Source of the DNA: GCA-2746795 sp963747345 | GTDB lineage: Bacteria; Chloroflexota; Anaerolineae; Promineifilales; Promineifilaceae | Assembly: GCA_963747345.1 (NCBI GenBank) | Contig: CAVVFA010000001.1 | Span: forward strand, 372,001 to 436,000 | Direction of reading: 5' to 3' | Length of the DNA stretch: 64,000 bases | Part shown: piece by piece, positions 45,600 through 55,721 of the stretch | Layout: each line of letters opens with the position of its first letter | Position numbering within the stretch: the stretch's first letter is position 1 | Position numbers and translations under genes: made by a program | The notes under the pieces: model-generated | Told to the model about the DNA's origin: nothing | The model's database searches: none | The model's input: only the letters and a program-made list of their open reading frames with translations

Positions 45600-47290
45600 T
45601 TATTGCAACGTGACCAGCACCAGAACCAGGCCGCGCCCGGACTCTAAACTGGTCATCGCTTTACCCAACACTGCGCCTTGTGCCTGATCATAATCTGTCA
45701 CCTTCATGGCATGACCGGCCGTATTGGAAGTCGTTAGCATATCGCCTGGCTCCACTGCGCCATAGCTGGCATCTACCCACACGTAAACACGCCCTGTGAG
45801 CGCCACCGGATATTGACCATCCGCATCCGTACCAACCTGTCCCATCAACATACCGGGCTGCACATCGCCCGCCCCGCTGACTACGCCAGCGACGGTGCGG
45901 TCATAGGCGCGGCTGCTCACCGCTAATTCGCCAGGATGAGCCGCATCAATGCCAACCACATAGCCCGCTTTGGGAGCCATCCCCGTTTTGCCAGCTTGAA
46001 TATCAAACTGTTCAGAGAGATCGGAGCCACCTGTGATTTGTAATACTTCTGTCGTAATACGGCCGTCGCCACCCGCATTAAATTCAGCATCCAGCACGAT
46101 GGTAGCTTGCCCAGCATTGTTGCGCAGCGTGATTTGAGCGCCATCCGTGCCTGATTCACTGGTGACCATTTCAATCATCTCGCCTATACCCGGCTCGAAC
46201 ATGGCTAGTTCACCGCCATCATCAATGTTGAAGATAGTATTGGCGTCTTTATTCTGGATGGAAAAATCAGCGTCTTCAACTGCACCTGCGTCAGCATCCA
46301 ACTGCACCACTACAGCATCGTTGCTGGTAATGAAAATATCGCTACCAGAGTAAATGGGGTCTGAGATAATGCGGCCGTCTTCATCTGTGTTGTTATTGCC
46401 ACCCAAGATGATGTCTGCATCAACATTGGAGCCTGCACGCGCGTAAAGGCCGCGCCCGCCAGCGCTGGAAGCGGTGATAAAGGCACCATAACCGGTTACA
46501 CTCGTGCCATACAGACCCCAACCGCTGCCAGCTTGTGAGCCCCATACGCCAATGCCATTGCCACCTGTGCCGTTATTGACACCGCGCACACCGGCTGAAA
46601 AGCCGCCGGGGCTGGTTGATGTCACTTGTCCATAAATGGCGGCGGCGGAGCCACTGGCAGAATCAGTTTCGCCACGTAGCGCATAGGATGTGGTGCCTGT
46701 GGTGGCTGTGTTATGCGCTGAGATAGACGCATCGCTGGTCGTGTTGCCGACAACATCAGCGCCTGGGCGCAGGGTGAGGGCATAGGGGGCGGCGGTTAAG
46801 GTTTGGCGTGGGGTGAGGGTGGTGAACGGATCCAAGCTGCCACTGGGGCGCACGCCAATTTCCAAATAGAGGGCAGTGCCATCAAATACGTCCCCAAAGG
46901 AGGGTGTGGCGGTAAACAAACCATCGACCACTGTTAGAACTTGGGTGGCGGTGCCGCCGACTTGCGCACCAGCCGCTAAAGCGTCATAGAGTTTGAAGGA
47001 AAACTCGTAATCGCCAGAGGCGGGGCTGCCATTGTCTGAAAGCTGTTCCCTGATAGGTGATGTTGCCGCCAACATTTGCCAATACGTCATCGGCACTTTC
47101 TACACGCTGTACCGTCTTCTGTGCTTTGCTCGGAAGGCACACCGATGACGGTGGATTCGGTATCTATGCCTTCTCCGGGTTGTTCATCTCCCGGGACTGC
47201 GGGTTCTTCGTCTTGGGTAAGGGCGATGGCGGCGCTGAACAAGGCCATGGTGCAAACTAGAACAATAAGTAACCAATGCTTCTTTTTCAT
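45600..47290 (-). CDS. Secreted fibre-like protein with G2-type C-terminal domain (one frame break)
   Basis: Start MKKKHWLLIVLVCTMALFSA, a signal peptide, AGGAGA upstream. After a break near 47090 the protein reads NVGGNITYQGQLSDNGSPAS, a conserved entry domain, then a Gly/Thr-rich repetitive body (ALRGETDSASGSAAAIYGQV, GVRGVNNGTGGNGIGVWGSQ) and a C-terminal GYVVGIDAAHPGELAVSSRA ... RVYVWVDASYGAVEPGDMLT domain similar to self-cleaving fibre or tail-spike ends (peptidase G2-like). About 563 codons. First gene of the operon leading to the protease and the YLPMIVR protein; likely a cell-surface structure. Confidence 0.75.
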
Positions 47291-47329
47291 AATAATTGTT
47301 TCTCCTTTAGCCTATGGCAATAGCCTTAG

Positions 47330-47386
47330 GCCAATGTGCAAAAAGCGACGTTGTGCTTTTTGCAAAGCGTAAATAAAGACATTGGC
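47330..47386. promoter_or_regulatory. Nested stem-loop upstream of the fibre-like operon
   Basis: Outer arms GCCAATGT (47330-47337) and ACATTGGC (47379-47386) enclose an inner stem GCAAAAAGC / GCTTTTTGC (47339-47347, 47355-47363). It lies 40-96 bp before the fibre-like gene start, in its leader. Could be an RNA regulatory fold or a repeat. The rest of 47387-47740 shows one AACGGCCGTT (about 47667) and no gene. Confidence 0.35.
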
Positions 47387-47740
47387 TCCTGACCCATTGA
47401 ACAAAATGTTGGGGAAACTGGTTATCAATACTGATATTGAGCTTCTCGTTGAGTTAAACGAAGGACTTGATGAAATTCCGGTATGGTTTGAAAGATGGTA
47501 GGTATGTCGTTGCGTGGTTTATAGAATTTAGTGAATACAAGTTGTAAGGATTTCATTTTAAGCGAATGTTGGGTAACGTGTGGTCACTTGTTTTATGGGT
47601 GGAGGGTGTAAAGGTTTACAGGTGAATTGAGCCTAAATTGGTTGTGGCTTTGAGTGATGGCGAGAAACGGCCGTTTTCCCAACCTACTAGCCTGATGTAC
47701 AATTTAACACCTAATCTATTTACCCTAAACTGGAGCTGTC

Positions 47741-48934
47741 ATGAATAATACCCTGCTTGTCCAAGAAAAATTAGCCCAAGCCACCGACATCTTAAACGAA
47801 CTCAACATCGATGTGTGGCTCACCTTTGTCCGCGAAACCACCCTATCCCCAGACCCGGCGCTGGAACTCATCGCCAATGTGGATGTGACCTGGAAATCAG
47901 CGTTTTTAGTAACGCGCACCGGTCACCATGTGGCGATTCTCGGCCATTTCGATGCGGAAAATGTGCGCACGCTCCAGGCGTATGATGAGGTTGTGGATTA
48001 TCACCAGGGCATTAGCCAACCGCTGCGTGACGTGCTGGAAAAATTGAATCCGGCAACCATCGCCATTAACTATTCTGAAGGCGATGTGGCGGCTGACGGC
48101 CTGAGCCTGGGCATGTACCGCAGTTTGCTGGCTATTTTGGATGGTACGCCTTATGCCGACCGGTTGATTTCGGCAGAACAGATTATTGCGGCTGTGCGTG
48201 GACGGAAGAGTGCAGAAGAGATAGAGCGGGTGAGAACGGCCGTTCTCACCACCGAGCAGTTGTTTGACGACGTAGAACAGTTTGCCAAACCGGGCATGAC
48301 CCAACGCGAAATCGCCGATTTTGTGCGGGGGCGCATTGACGACATGGGACTGGATTATGCCTGGCCGAAGCCGTTTAATCCCATCGTCACCTGTGGCCCA
48401 GATTCAGCGGGTGGTCATGCAGCGCCAGGTGATGTCGTGCTGCAAAAGGGGCATACGCTGCACATGGATTTAGGCATCAAGCAAAATGATTACTGCTCTG
48501 ACATTCAGCGCATGTGGTATGTGCTGGACGAGGGCGAAACCGAAGCCCCACCAGAGGTACAACATGCGTTTGACGTGGTGTTAGGCGCGATTCAGGCTGG
48601 CGAAAAGGCATTAATCCCTGGCACGCCGGGCTGGCAAGTAGATGCGGTGGCACGAGCGTTCATCGTGGACAATGGCTATCCTGAATACATGCACGCCTTC
48701 GGTCATCTGCTGGGGCGAGTGGCACATGATGGCGCGACGGTGCTCGGGCCGCAGTGGGAGCGCTACGCGGGCATTTGCGAACTGCCAGTGGAAGTGGGTA
48801 ATATTTTCACGCTGGAACTGCATGTGGTCGTGCCGGAGCGCGGCATGGTGAGTCTGGAAGAGGATGTGCTGGTGACGGAATCTGGCGTGGAGTATTTAAG
48901 TGTGCCGCAGACGAAATTGCGGTTTATTCTGTGA
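47741..48934 (+). CDS. M24-family metallopeptidase (Xaa-Pro aminopeptidase-like)
   Basis: Intact 397-residue creatinase/prolidase-fold enzyme. The N-domain (MNNTLLVQEKLAQATDILNE) is followed by the pita-bread domain with metal ligands Asp in HMDLGIKQNDYCSDIQRMWY, His in MHAFGHLLGRVAHDG, Glu in FTLELHVVVPERG and the last Glu in VSLEEDVLVTESGVE. It probably removes N-terminal residues before proline, but the dinuclear-metal family also contains non-peptidases. AACGGCCGTT encodes TAV in the linker. Phosphopentomutase follows with a repeat between. Confidence 0.85.
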   Translation: MNNTLLVQEKLAQATDILNELNIDVWLTFVRETTLSPDPALELIANVDVTWKSAFLVTRTGHHVAILGHFDAENVRTLQAYDEVVDYHQGISQPLRDVLEKLNPATIAINYSEGDVAADGLSLGMYRSLLAILDGTPYADRLISAEQIIAAVRGRKSAEEIERVRTAVLTTEQLFDDVEQFAKPGMTQREIADFVRGRIDDMGLDYAWPKPFNPIVTCGPDSAGGHAAPGDVVLQKGHTLHMDLGIKQNDYCSDIQRMWYVLDEGETEAPPEVQHAFDVVLGAIQAGEKALIPGTPGWQVDAVARAFIVDNGYPEYMHAFGHLLGRVAHDGATVLGPQWERYAGICELPVEVGNIFTLELHVVVPERGMVSLEEDVLVTESGVEYLSVPQTKLRFIL

Positions 48935-49015
48935 TGGTAGGGTGAAAATAGCAACGGCCGTTATTACTTTAGGAGTTCCCCATGAGCGGGACTCACCGCG
49001 ATGAATGAAAATATG

Positions 49016-49095
49016 GCATCGAATTAACGCGAATTTACGCGAATAATTCGGCTTTATCCAACAAAAATTCGTGTTAATTCGTGACAATTCGATGC
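49016..49095. repeat. GCATCGAATT inverted-repeat element, full copy (reverse orientation)
   Basis: 80 bp from GCATCGAATTAACGCGAATT to GTGACAATTCGATGC, the reverse complement of the 31083-31168 element almost base for base. It sits 21 bp before the deoB start, so it forms part of the deoB leader. Confidence 0.8.
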
Positions 49096-49116
49096 TATTT
49101 GTGAAGGAGATTTCCC

Positions 49117-50297
49117 ATGACCATAAACCGCGTCATCGTGATCGTGTTAGACAGTGTAGGCATCGGCGAAGCGCCGGATGCCGCCGCCTATGGCGATGTG
49201 GGCAGCCACACCCTGGGCAACATGGCCCGCGTCGTCGGCGGGCTGAATGTGCCGCAATATGGAGACGAATGGGACTGGGCAATATCGCCATCCTGGACGG
49301 GGTATTGCCACAAACACAACCAACGGCCGTTTACGGCAAACTAACCGAGATTTCTGCCGGCAAAGACACCACCACCGGGCATTGGGAGCTGATGGGCATT
49401 GCACTGAAACAAGCATTCCCCATGTATCCCAATGGCTTCCCGCCTGAAGTGATGGATCGTTTTGAAGCCGAAATCGGACGCGGCACGCTGGGCAACTATC
49501 CCGCCTCCGGCACCGTCATCCTGAATGAATTAGGCGCGGAACATGTGGCCACCGGCAAACCCATCATCTACACCTCCGGCGACAGCGTTTTCCAGATTGC
49601 CGCACATGAAGAAATCATTCCCCGCGACGAGCTGTACCGCATGTGCCACATCGCCCGCGAGATTTTGCGCGGCGAACACGAAGTCAGCCGCGTTATCGCC
49701 CGGCCCTTTGTGGGCGAACCGGGCAGTTTCACGCGCACCCCTCACCGCCACGACTACTCCGTCGTGCCGCCACAACCGACTTTGCTGGACAAAATCAAAG
49801 CGGCCGGGCAAATGGTCTACGCTGTGGGCAAAATCAACGATATTTTCGTGGGGCAGGGCATCACTGATTATGTGACGACGCTGGACAACATGGACGGCGT
49901 GGACAAAACCATCGCCGCCATCCACAATCAGCCGCAGAAAGGCTTCATCTTCACCAATCTTGTGGATTTCGACGCCACCTTCGGCCATCGCAACAACCCG
50001 CAAGGCTATGCCGATTGTCTGGCCGAGTTTGACCAGCGTTTGCCGGAAATCATAGATGCGTTAGCAGCCGACGATGTGCTGATGTTGACGGCCGATCACG
50101 GCAACGACCCGGTCACACCCAGCACCGATCATTCGCGGGAATATGTGCCTATTCTGATCACGGGCAAACCAGTAAAAGCCGGTGTAAATATTGGCGTGCG
50201 GGAAACGTTTGGGGATTTGGCGGCGACTGTGGCGGACATGCTGGGGGTAGAACGGCCGTTTATCGGCACGAGTTTCAAGGCAGATATTTTGGCGTAA
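49117..50297 (+). CDS. deoB: Phosphopentomutase (one frame break)
   Basis: Alkaline-phosphatase-superfamily enzyme interconverting (deoxy)ribose 1- and 5-phosphate in nucleoside breakdown. Start MTINRVIVIVLDSVGIGEAP with the metal/phosphoacceptor region; SHTLGNMARVVGG; after a break near 49270, GLGNIAILDGVLP and KDTTTGHWELMG; then MLTADHGNDPVTPSTDHSRE with the Mn2+ ligands. C-terminus GVERPFIGTSFKADILA, where AACGGCCGTT encodes ERPF. About 393 codons, normal length. GAAGGAGA lies just upstream of ATG 49117. A nucleoside ABC transporter at the left edge fits the same pathway. Confidence 0.92.
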
Positions 50298-50301
50298 CTG
50301 G

Positions 50302-50335
50302 AGATTGGAGATTGGTAATCTCCAATCTCTAATCT
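50302..50335. terminator. Hairpin after deoB built from the GGAGATTGG repeat
   Basis: AGATTGGAGATT-GG-TAATCTCCAATCT, a clean stem between deoB and the convergent CPBP gene, followed by T-rich DNA. Related to the 7147-7222 repeat. Probable bidirectional terminator. Confidence 0.55.
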
Positions 50336-51363
50336 CTATTTTTATACTCAAACACCCACGGATCAAACTCAGGTGGCGCTTGCTTTTGCCGGTAGCGCAG
50401 CCACACCATGACAATGCCACCCCCTAAAATGACAGCGCCCATCCCCAGCAGTCCTGCTTCTGGCCCGGCTTCGCCCCCCGTCAATTTAACCGGACCGTTG
50501 AGCAAAATGGCAAGAACAGACGTCCTGGTGATAACCAATTCAGTCACGCGCAGTCCAAATATGTTATTCGCAAAGAAGCCCCAGCCCAGAGTCAGGCCAA
50601 TGGGCGCACCCAGGTTGCGCGTGAGAATGAAAGGCAGGGTGAGCAAAAAACTGGCTCGGGTCAAGTTGAGAATCAAGACGCTGGAGGCCATGCCTTCCGA
50701 GGTGCGGTAAAGCAAGAAAAAAATAGTGGCGCAGGCCCAGGCTGTCAGCACCGCCGCCCGGGCATAAACGTTGTTGAGCAGCAGCTTTACTTTGCTCATT
50801 GTGCCAGGCTGTGGGTTAGGCTGGTAAAACACGCGCAGGAAGTTGAAGCTTTCAGCCAGATTAACAATTAAGTAGCCGCGAAAGAAAAGTTCGGTAAAGA
50901 CGACCGCCGCCATGAGGTTAAGTATGGGCAGCAGGAGTGCCAGCCCAAACCACCAATCGACTGACTTGACATAAGTATCTACGATGGCGATCCAACCCAG
51001 GCCATACTGCACGGCAAAAACGGCCGTTATCAGCAGCGTGCCCAATACCAGCCCAAAACCAAAATCAATCCAGAATGGTTTTTGATTGAGTTTGAGACCA
51101 TAAGTGGAAAACGGCCGTTTGTCCACATACTTTGCCATCAACCACAGCACCAACAGCAGCACCAGCAGCCGCAGCACATCCCCAGGTGTGGTGTCAGCCA
51201 ACAGCACTTGCCTGCCAGTCAAAAGAACCAGCAAGACACGAATGCCTCGAGTAATGATCACAAAGGCGGCAAACGTCAGCAAAATCCGCCAAAACGCGCG
51301 CAGCCGGTTGTCCTGCTCATGCCAAAACCAGTTTCGCCATGATTTCAATGGAGGTGTACTCAT
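50329..51363 (-). CDS. CPBP-type intramembrane protease-like protein
   Basis: 345-residue polytopic membrane protein from ATG 51363 (MSTPPLKSWRNWFWHEQDNR). The CPBP/Abi core segments are visible: AAVVFTELFFRGYLIVNLAE, where the usual EExxxR is TELFFR, and LTLGWGFFANNIFG, the His-replaced motif. The first Glu and the usual His ligands are missing or shifted, so proteolytic activity is doubtful. About eight membrane segments. A terminator for the upstream SPFH gene lies between. Confidence 0.7.
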   Translation of the reverse strand: MSTPPLKSWRNWFWHEQDNRLRAFWRILLTFAAFVIITRGIRVLLVLLTGRQVLLADTTPGDVLRLLVLLLVLWLMAKYVDKRPFSTYGLKLNQKPFWIDFGFGLVLGTLLITAVFAVQYGLGWIAIVDTYVKSVDWWFGLALLLPILNLMAAVVFTELFFRGYLIVNLAESFNFLRVFYQPNPQPGTMSKVKLLLNNVYARAAVLTAWACATIFFLLYRTSEGMASSVLILNLTRASFLLTLPFILTRNLGAPIGLTLGWGFFANNIFGLRVTELVITRTSVLAILLNGPVKLTGGEAGPEAGLLGMGAVILGGGIVMVWLRYRQKQAPPEFDPWVFEYKNRD

Positions 51364-51386
51364 AATAAGCTCCCAAATAAAACAAA

Positions 51387-51420
51387 AAGTCCTCGGCATT
51401 TTGGTAAATACCGAGGACTT
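51387..51420 (-). terminator. Rho-independent terminator after the SPFH gene
   Basis: Arms AAGTCCTCGG (51387-51396) and CCGAGGACTT (51411-51420). On the minus strand the stem is followed by TTTTTTGTTTTATT, a textbook terminator for the gene at 51428-52676. Confidence 0.8.
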
Positions 51421-51427
51421 ATGTCAA

Positions 51428-52676
51428 CTATTCATTTTCAACTGTTTTCTTATCTGCCGCAGATTTAGGCCGGGCGCTTGATGCTCTCTTTTTCTCAGGC
51501 GTCGGACTATCCTGTAAAACAGAAGAACCCTCCTGCATCGAATCGCGCACCAGCAAAGAGCGCACAATATCGTTGGCACTGCCAATTTGCAAGATAGCTC
51601 GCGAGTTACCAGCCAGAGCTTGGGCAATGTCAAGTTGGCGCGTTTCCACGTCAAACTTCACAGCATCCGGGTATTTTTCCAGCCGTTCCTGCATTTTACG
51701 CAAGCGTAATTCTTCCGTTTCTGCTTCCAGCTCCACAACGCGGCGGCGTGCCTCTTCTTTTTGATAGACCGCCTTCAAAGAATCCCGTTCTCGTTCCACT
51801 TCCGCTATCACCCGTTGGTGCGCCAGCACTTCCTCATCAGCCTGTTTGCGTTTAGCCAATTCTTGTTTCTGAATTTGCTCTTCTTGCTGGATGATGGACA
51901 ACTGGCGCATTTCTAATGACTGCATGAAATCGTTGGGCGGTTGGGCGTATGTCACGTTGATTTTGGTGATTTCTACGCCATACGGTTCCACATCCGTGGA
52001 CAAAGTGGACGACAACTTCTGTCAAATCTTTGCGTGTCAGGTCGATCACTTGAATGGCCTCATAGTTGCGCACCACCAGCCGCAGCGAATCCTGGCAGAC
52101 AGCTTGAAATACCTGGTCAAAATCCCCGGCGGAGATGTTGTAGACAAACTGATACGGATCGACGATGCGGAAGGTCATCAGCGTGTCGATGTTGGCACGC
52201 ACATTGTCTTTGGTAGGGGCCTGCACAATGGGCACATCGAAGGGAATCTCGCGCCGTGTGACCAGATGGGAAACGAGTATCCACGGCGGCACAAAATGGG
52301 TGCCAGCGCTAATAGTCTTTACATAACGTCCGCCGCGCATCAATAACCCGCTCACGCCTTCGGGAATGCGCACGATAAAGGAGCGGTAGACACCCAATAG
52401 GAGAAGCAGGAAACTCACGGGAATCGAAAGCATGATCAGCGTAACGTTGTTCAGCCACAAGCCGCCGAGAATGCCAAAAGTCAGCACCAGAACAGCCGCT
52501 AAAGCCACTTCGTTACGGATGCGGTTCAACTGTTCAGGCACGATAACAATGGGGATTCGGCCATTGGCGTCACGGGTTGTAAAAGCAGTGGCCGCCTGGT
52601 CTAAGGGGACTCTTACCTGGGTAAGCTGGGTATATTCGGGCACATCTGAGATGGGTGTAAGTTCGTCGTCTGCCAT
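51428..52676 (-). CDS. SPFH/Band 7 (stomatin-like) membrane protein (one frame break)
   Basis: About 416 codons. Start MADDELTPISDVPEYTQLTQ at 52676; two membrane segments (VALAAVLVLTFGILGGLWLN, IMLSIPVSFLLLLLGVYRSF); the SPFH domain (RIPEGVSGLLMRGGRYVKTI ... DNVRANIDTLMTFRIVDPYQ). A break near 52010 leads to STDVEPYGVEITKINVTYAQ and a long charged coiled coil (QEEQIQKQELAKRKQADEEV). Such proteins form oligomeric membrane microdomain scaffolds. The following AI-2E gene upstream is on the same strand. Confidence 0.85.
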
Positions 52677-52696
52677 GGTTGCTCTCCTGTGAAAAT

Positions 52697-52773
52697 AGCT
52701 AGAGTTTAGAGCCAGAGCTAGAGTTAGCATAAGGGTTTTATACCTCCTCTCGCTCTTGCTCTCGCTCTAGCTT
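52697..52773. repeat. CTCGCTCTTGCTCTCGCTC repeat in the AI-2E/SPFH spacer
   Basis: GAGCCAGAGCTAGAGTTAGC and CTCTCGCTCTTGCTCTCGCT form a partly self-complementary pair. Related to 39048-39112. Confidence 0.5.
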
Positions 52774-52779
52774 AAAGTA

Positions 52780-54072
52780 TTAACGATTTGATTGAGCTGA
52801 ATGTTTAGCACGGCCGCGGCGGTAGGCGATGGGCACAGGCTGCGCCGCAGTTGAAATGGGTTTTGGGGGTAACGGTTCATAGGGCAGTAAACCGGCTGGA
52901 CGCGGCGGGTCGGCGAAACGGCCGTTTACGTAGGTGAACAGGTCGCGCAGGATACCGGCAATGGGGGCCGCCACCAGCACCCAAAAAAAGCCTAGTTCAC
53001 TCACCGCCACGATGATAATTATCATGATGGCCGGATGGATGTTGATCAGCCGTTCTTCGATGCGGGGGGTGATGGTTTGGTTGACAAACAGCCAGATGAG
53101 TACATACATGATGAGCACGGCAACGGCCGTTTCCTGCGATACCGTCCAGGCCAACAAAATCACCGGCAAGCCGCCCAACAGCGGTCCCAGTGTGGGAATG
53201 AGCGCCATCATCCCGGTAAATATAGCCAATACCAGATTGTAATCGCCTCTTAAACCGACCATTCGTGCAACAATCTCAAGGCCAATATAGGTGAATACCC
53301 CCACCGCCAGTCCGATGAAAAACTGGCCGCGCACGAACGTACTCATGGCACGATCTGTGATACGCACGAGTGCCCAAAAATCTTTCTTGAATGGGGCTGG
53401 CAGCATTCGGTTTAGGGCGGCTGAACCGCGTTTTTGCTCATTGAGCACGGTGAGCAGCCAGGTAGGAATCACCAGAAAACCCAGGATGAAGCCGAGGGCG
53501 TTGAAGAGTCCCAACACCGTTCTCAGCGCCACAGTCGCGGCTCGTTCCACGATGGTATCGATCTGCGTGCGTGCCATGCCGGCGGCGTTTTCCAGCCAGC
53601 GGTTTAAGATCGGCTGCACAACGGGCGGCAGCGTATGCACCAGTTCAGACAATTCATCTGCGTAGGCTTCAAATTCCATGTCGGTGGGAATGGTGAGAGC
53701 GACATTGTAGACCTGCTGGATAATAAGCGGCACGAACTGCGCCAAAACATAGACGATAACGGCCGTTACCGTACTCATTGTCAGTAGTGCCGCAAACCAA
53801 CGGGGCAGAAAGCGATCCAATTTATTGACAATAGGCAGCATGGCGTAGGCCAGCACCGCCCCCAGGAAAAAAGGTAACAGCGCCACTCTAGCCGTCCATG
53901 CCAGCCAGCCAACGGCCGTTACCGCACCCGCAGCCATCAATAAACGCACTACTTGCGCCGGTGTCACAGACATCAAGCGTAAGCCCAGCCGTTGCCACGC
54001 CACTCGTCCTTCATTGGCAGAAGTGGCAAGCGGATCTGGTATTGTTTTCTCAGTAGGAATGGTTTGTGCCAT
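52780..54072 (-). CDS. AI-2E-family transporter (PerM/YdbI-like)
   Basis: Intact 430-residue membrane protein. Eight or so membrane helices in the family order: VALLPFFLGAVLAYAMLPIV, the long periplasmic loop (IPTDMEFEAYADELSELVHT), VRGQFFIGLAVGVFTYIGLE, GDYNLVLAIFTGMMALIPTL and GPLLGGLPVILLAW, INIHPAIMIIIIVAVSELGF. The name comes from proposed autoinducer export; other members transport Na+/H+ or unknown solutes. C-terminal Pro-rich cytoplasmic tail ends KHSAQSNR. Four AACGGCCGTT copies lie in the gene. Confidence 0.88.
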   Translation of the reverse strand: MAQTIPTEKTIPDPLATSANEGRVAWQRLGLRLMSVTPAQVVRLLMAAGAVTAVGWLAWTARVALLPFFLGAVLAYAMLPIVNKLDRFLPRWFAALLTMSTVTAVIVYVLAQFVPLIIQQVYNVALTIPTDMEFEAYADELSELVHTLPPVVQPILNRWLENAAGMARTQIDTIVERAATVALRTVLGLFNALGFILGFLVIPTWLLTVLNEQKRGSAALNRMLPAPFKKDFWALVRITDRAMSTFVRGQFFIGLAVGVFTYIGLEIVARMVGLRGDYNLVLAIFTGMMALIPTLGPLLGGLPVILLAWTVSQETAVAVLIMYVLIWLFVNQTITPRIEERLINIHPAIMIIIIVAVSELGFFWVLVAAPIAGILRDLFTYVNGRFADPPRPAGLLPYEPLPPKPISTAAQPVPIAYRRGRAKHSAQSNR

Positions 54073-54091
54073 AACAGAATACCTCCACTAT

Positions 54092-55580
54092 TTACGGTTC
54101 ACGGATTATATTAAAAGGCGAAAGAATTATACTGCGGTTGCGCTGGAAAGGTATATCTGTGCCACCCGGTTCAAAATCTTGCGTCGTGCCAGCATCCCAG
54201 TGCAGGACGGCGTAAAGCGTATCGGTGACTTTCGCTGGATCAATCACCACGACCACCTCTCGATTCACGCCGGGAGCGAGCCAGGTTTGGCCGATAATTT
54301 CGCCCAATTCACCCTCATCATCGTTGTGGATCACCGCCCAGGCGTCTACTTCGGTGACGGTGAATGGGATGGTAACGGCCGTTTCCCCATCTGCCACCAA
54401 TAACGGCTGATCCCGCGACCCCAAATAGTTCCCAGGATTGGTCTTGAAGCTAAACGGATTGGCAATGCGACCCTGATACATAATCTGAAAATCAGCCGCT
54501 GGAAAATCGAAATCATTCCCTGATTCGGTATCTTCATGCAGGAAGATGAATAGTTGGTCTGTCACTTCTGCGCCCAGTAAGCCGACGGACACCGCCTCAT
54601 TCAAGCCATCTGCCAGCGCCGCCGAGCCGATAATAATGCCCGGACTGCCATTTCCATCATCCGCATACACCACCAGCCAGCCTGGGCCATTGCTGATAAC
54701 GCGCTCAACCACAATATGGTCATCAATCACAGGCTGATCAAAAACGACAACATCAGGCGGATACGTGGCCTCAATTTCAGCGACGACGGGATTGCCAATG
54801 GACAGCATGGGCAAGTCTTCTTCGGGGTAATCAAAACGTTGTTCGCGCCCCACATCTTCATGCAGCATGGCATAGAGAGTTGGTGTGCCTTCGCGCCAGG
54901 GAATGCGCACAACCACATCGTCTGTTGCTCCCGGCTTCACAAACGTAGCCCCTAAAACAGAGCCAATAGCCCCCGCTTCCTGGGCATGGATGACCACCCA
55001 GCCAGGGCCAGGCGCGTACACACTATCGATGCGAACGAGGCCATCTTCCAAGATGTCTTGGGCGCTGACGGTAAGTTCTGGCAGGCGCATTTGCCGGTCT
55101 ATGGCAAACGAGTGGGCGATGGTGCTGCCCTCTGCCAACAGGGGATCATCTTCCCCTGGAAAGTCGAAGGTGCTTTCGCTGCCGGCGTTGACGTGAATCA
55201 TGGCTGTCAAACTATCCGTCGCTTGCAAGGGGTCGATGGTGACTTCGACATCAGTGGTTGTGCCGGGGGAAACGGCCGTTTTCCCCAATACCTCGCCTAC
55301 CTGCCCCTCCCGTTCCGCATGAATGACCACCCAGGCCGGTTCCAGCACTGTCACGCTGTCGATGACAACAATGCCTGCTTCATCAAGTCCCTGGTCAGAG
55401 AGCCGTGAGGGAGGGCTGGGCGGGAGTCGCTGTGGGCGCAGGGGTGCGGGTGGCTGTGGGTTTAGCCGGAATAATGGATGTGGGAACGGCCGTTACCTCT
55501 GATGTTGGTATTGGCTCTTCCCGACTGCAAGCTGCCAGCAGCAGCAAAATAGCTAAAATAACAAAAATACGTTTCGACAA
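54092..55580 (-). CDS. Lipoprotein with four DUF7282-like repeats (one frame break)
   Basis: A TTG at 55580, with GGAGAGG upstream, starts a signal peptide IFVILAILLLLAACSREE (lipobox LAAC); an ATG at 55604 is an alternative. A Thr/Pro linker follows. After a break near 55390 about 420 residues contain four similar beta-sandwich units, each with a W-V-V-I-H-type strand: PAWVVIHAEREGQVGEVLGK, GPGWVVIHAQEAGAIGSVLG, GPGWLVVYADDGNGSPGIII, DAWAVIHNDDEGELGEIIGQ, and FDFPGEDDP-like ends. DUF7282 proteins are extracellular and of unknown role. It ends at the AI-2E start. Confidence 0.8.
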
Positions 55581-55721
55581 ATTAACCTCTCCAAGAATCG
55601 CCAATTGTCAATTTCTCAATCGTTGATTGTCAATGATCGTTCATTGACGATTAACGATCTACAATTCATTTGATTTTATGTCGGAACGAGAGAATGCCAA
55701 AATGATACCAGCGGTCAGACG

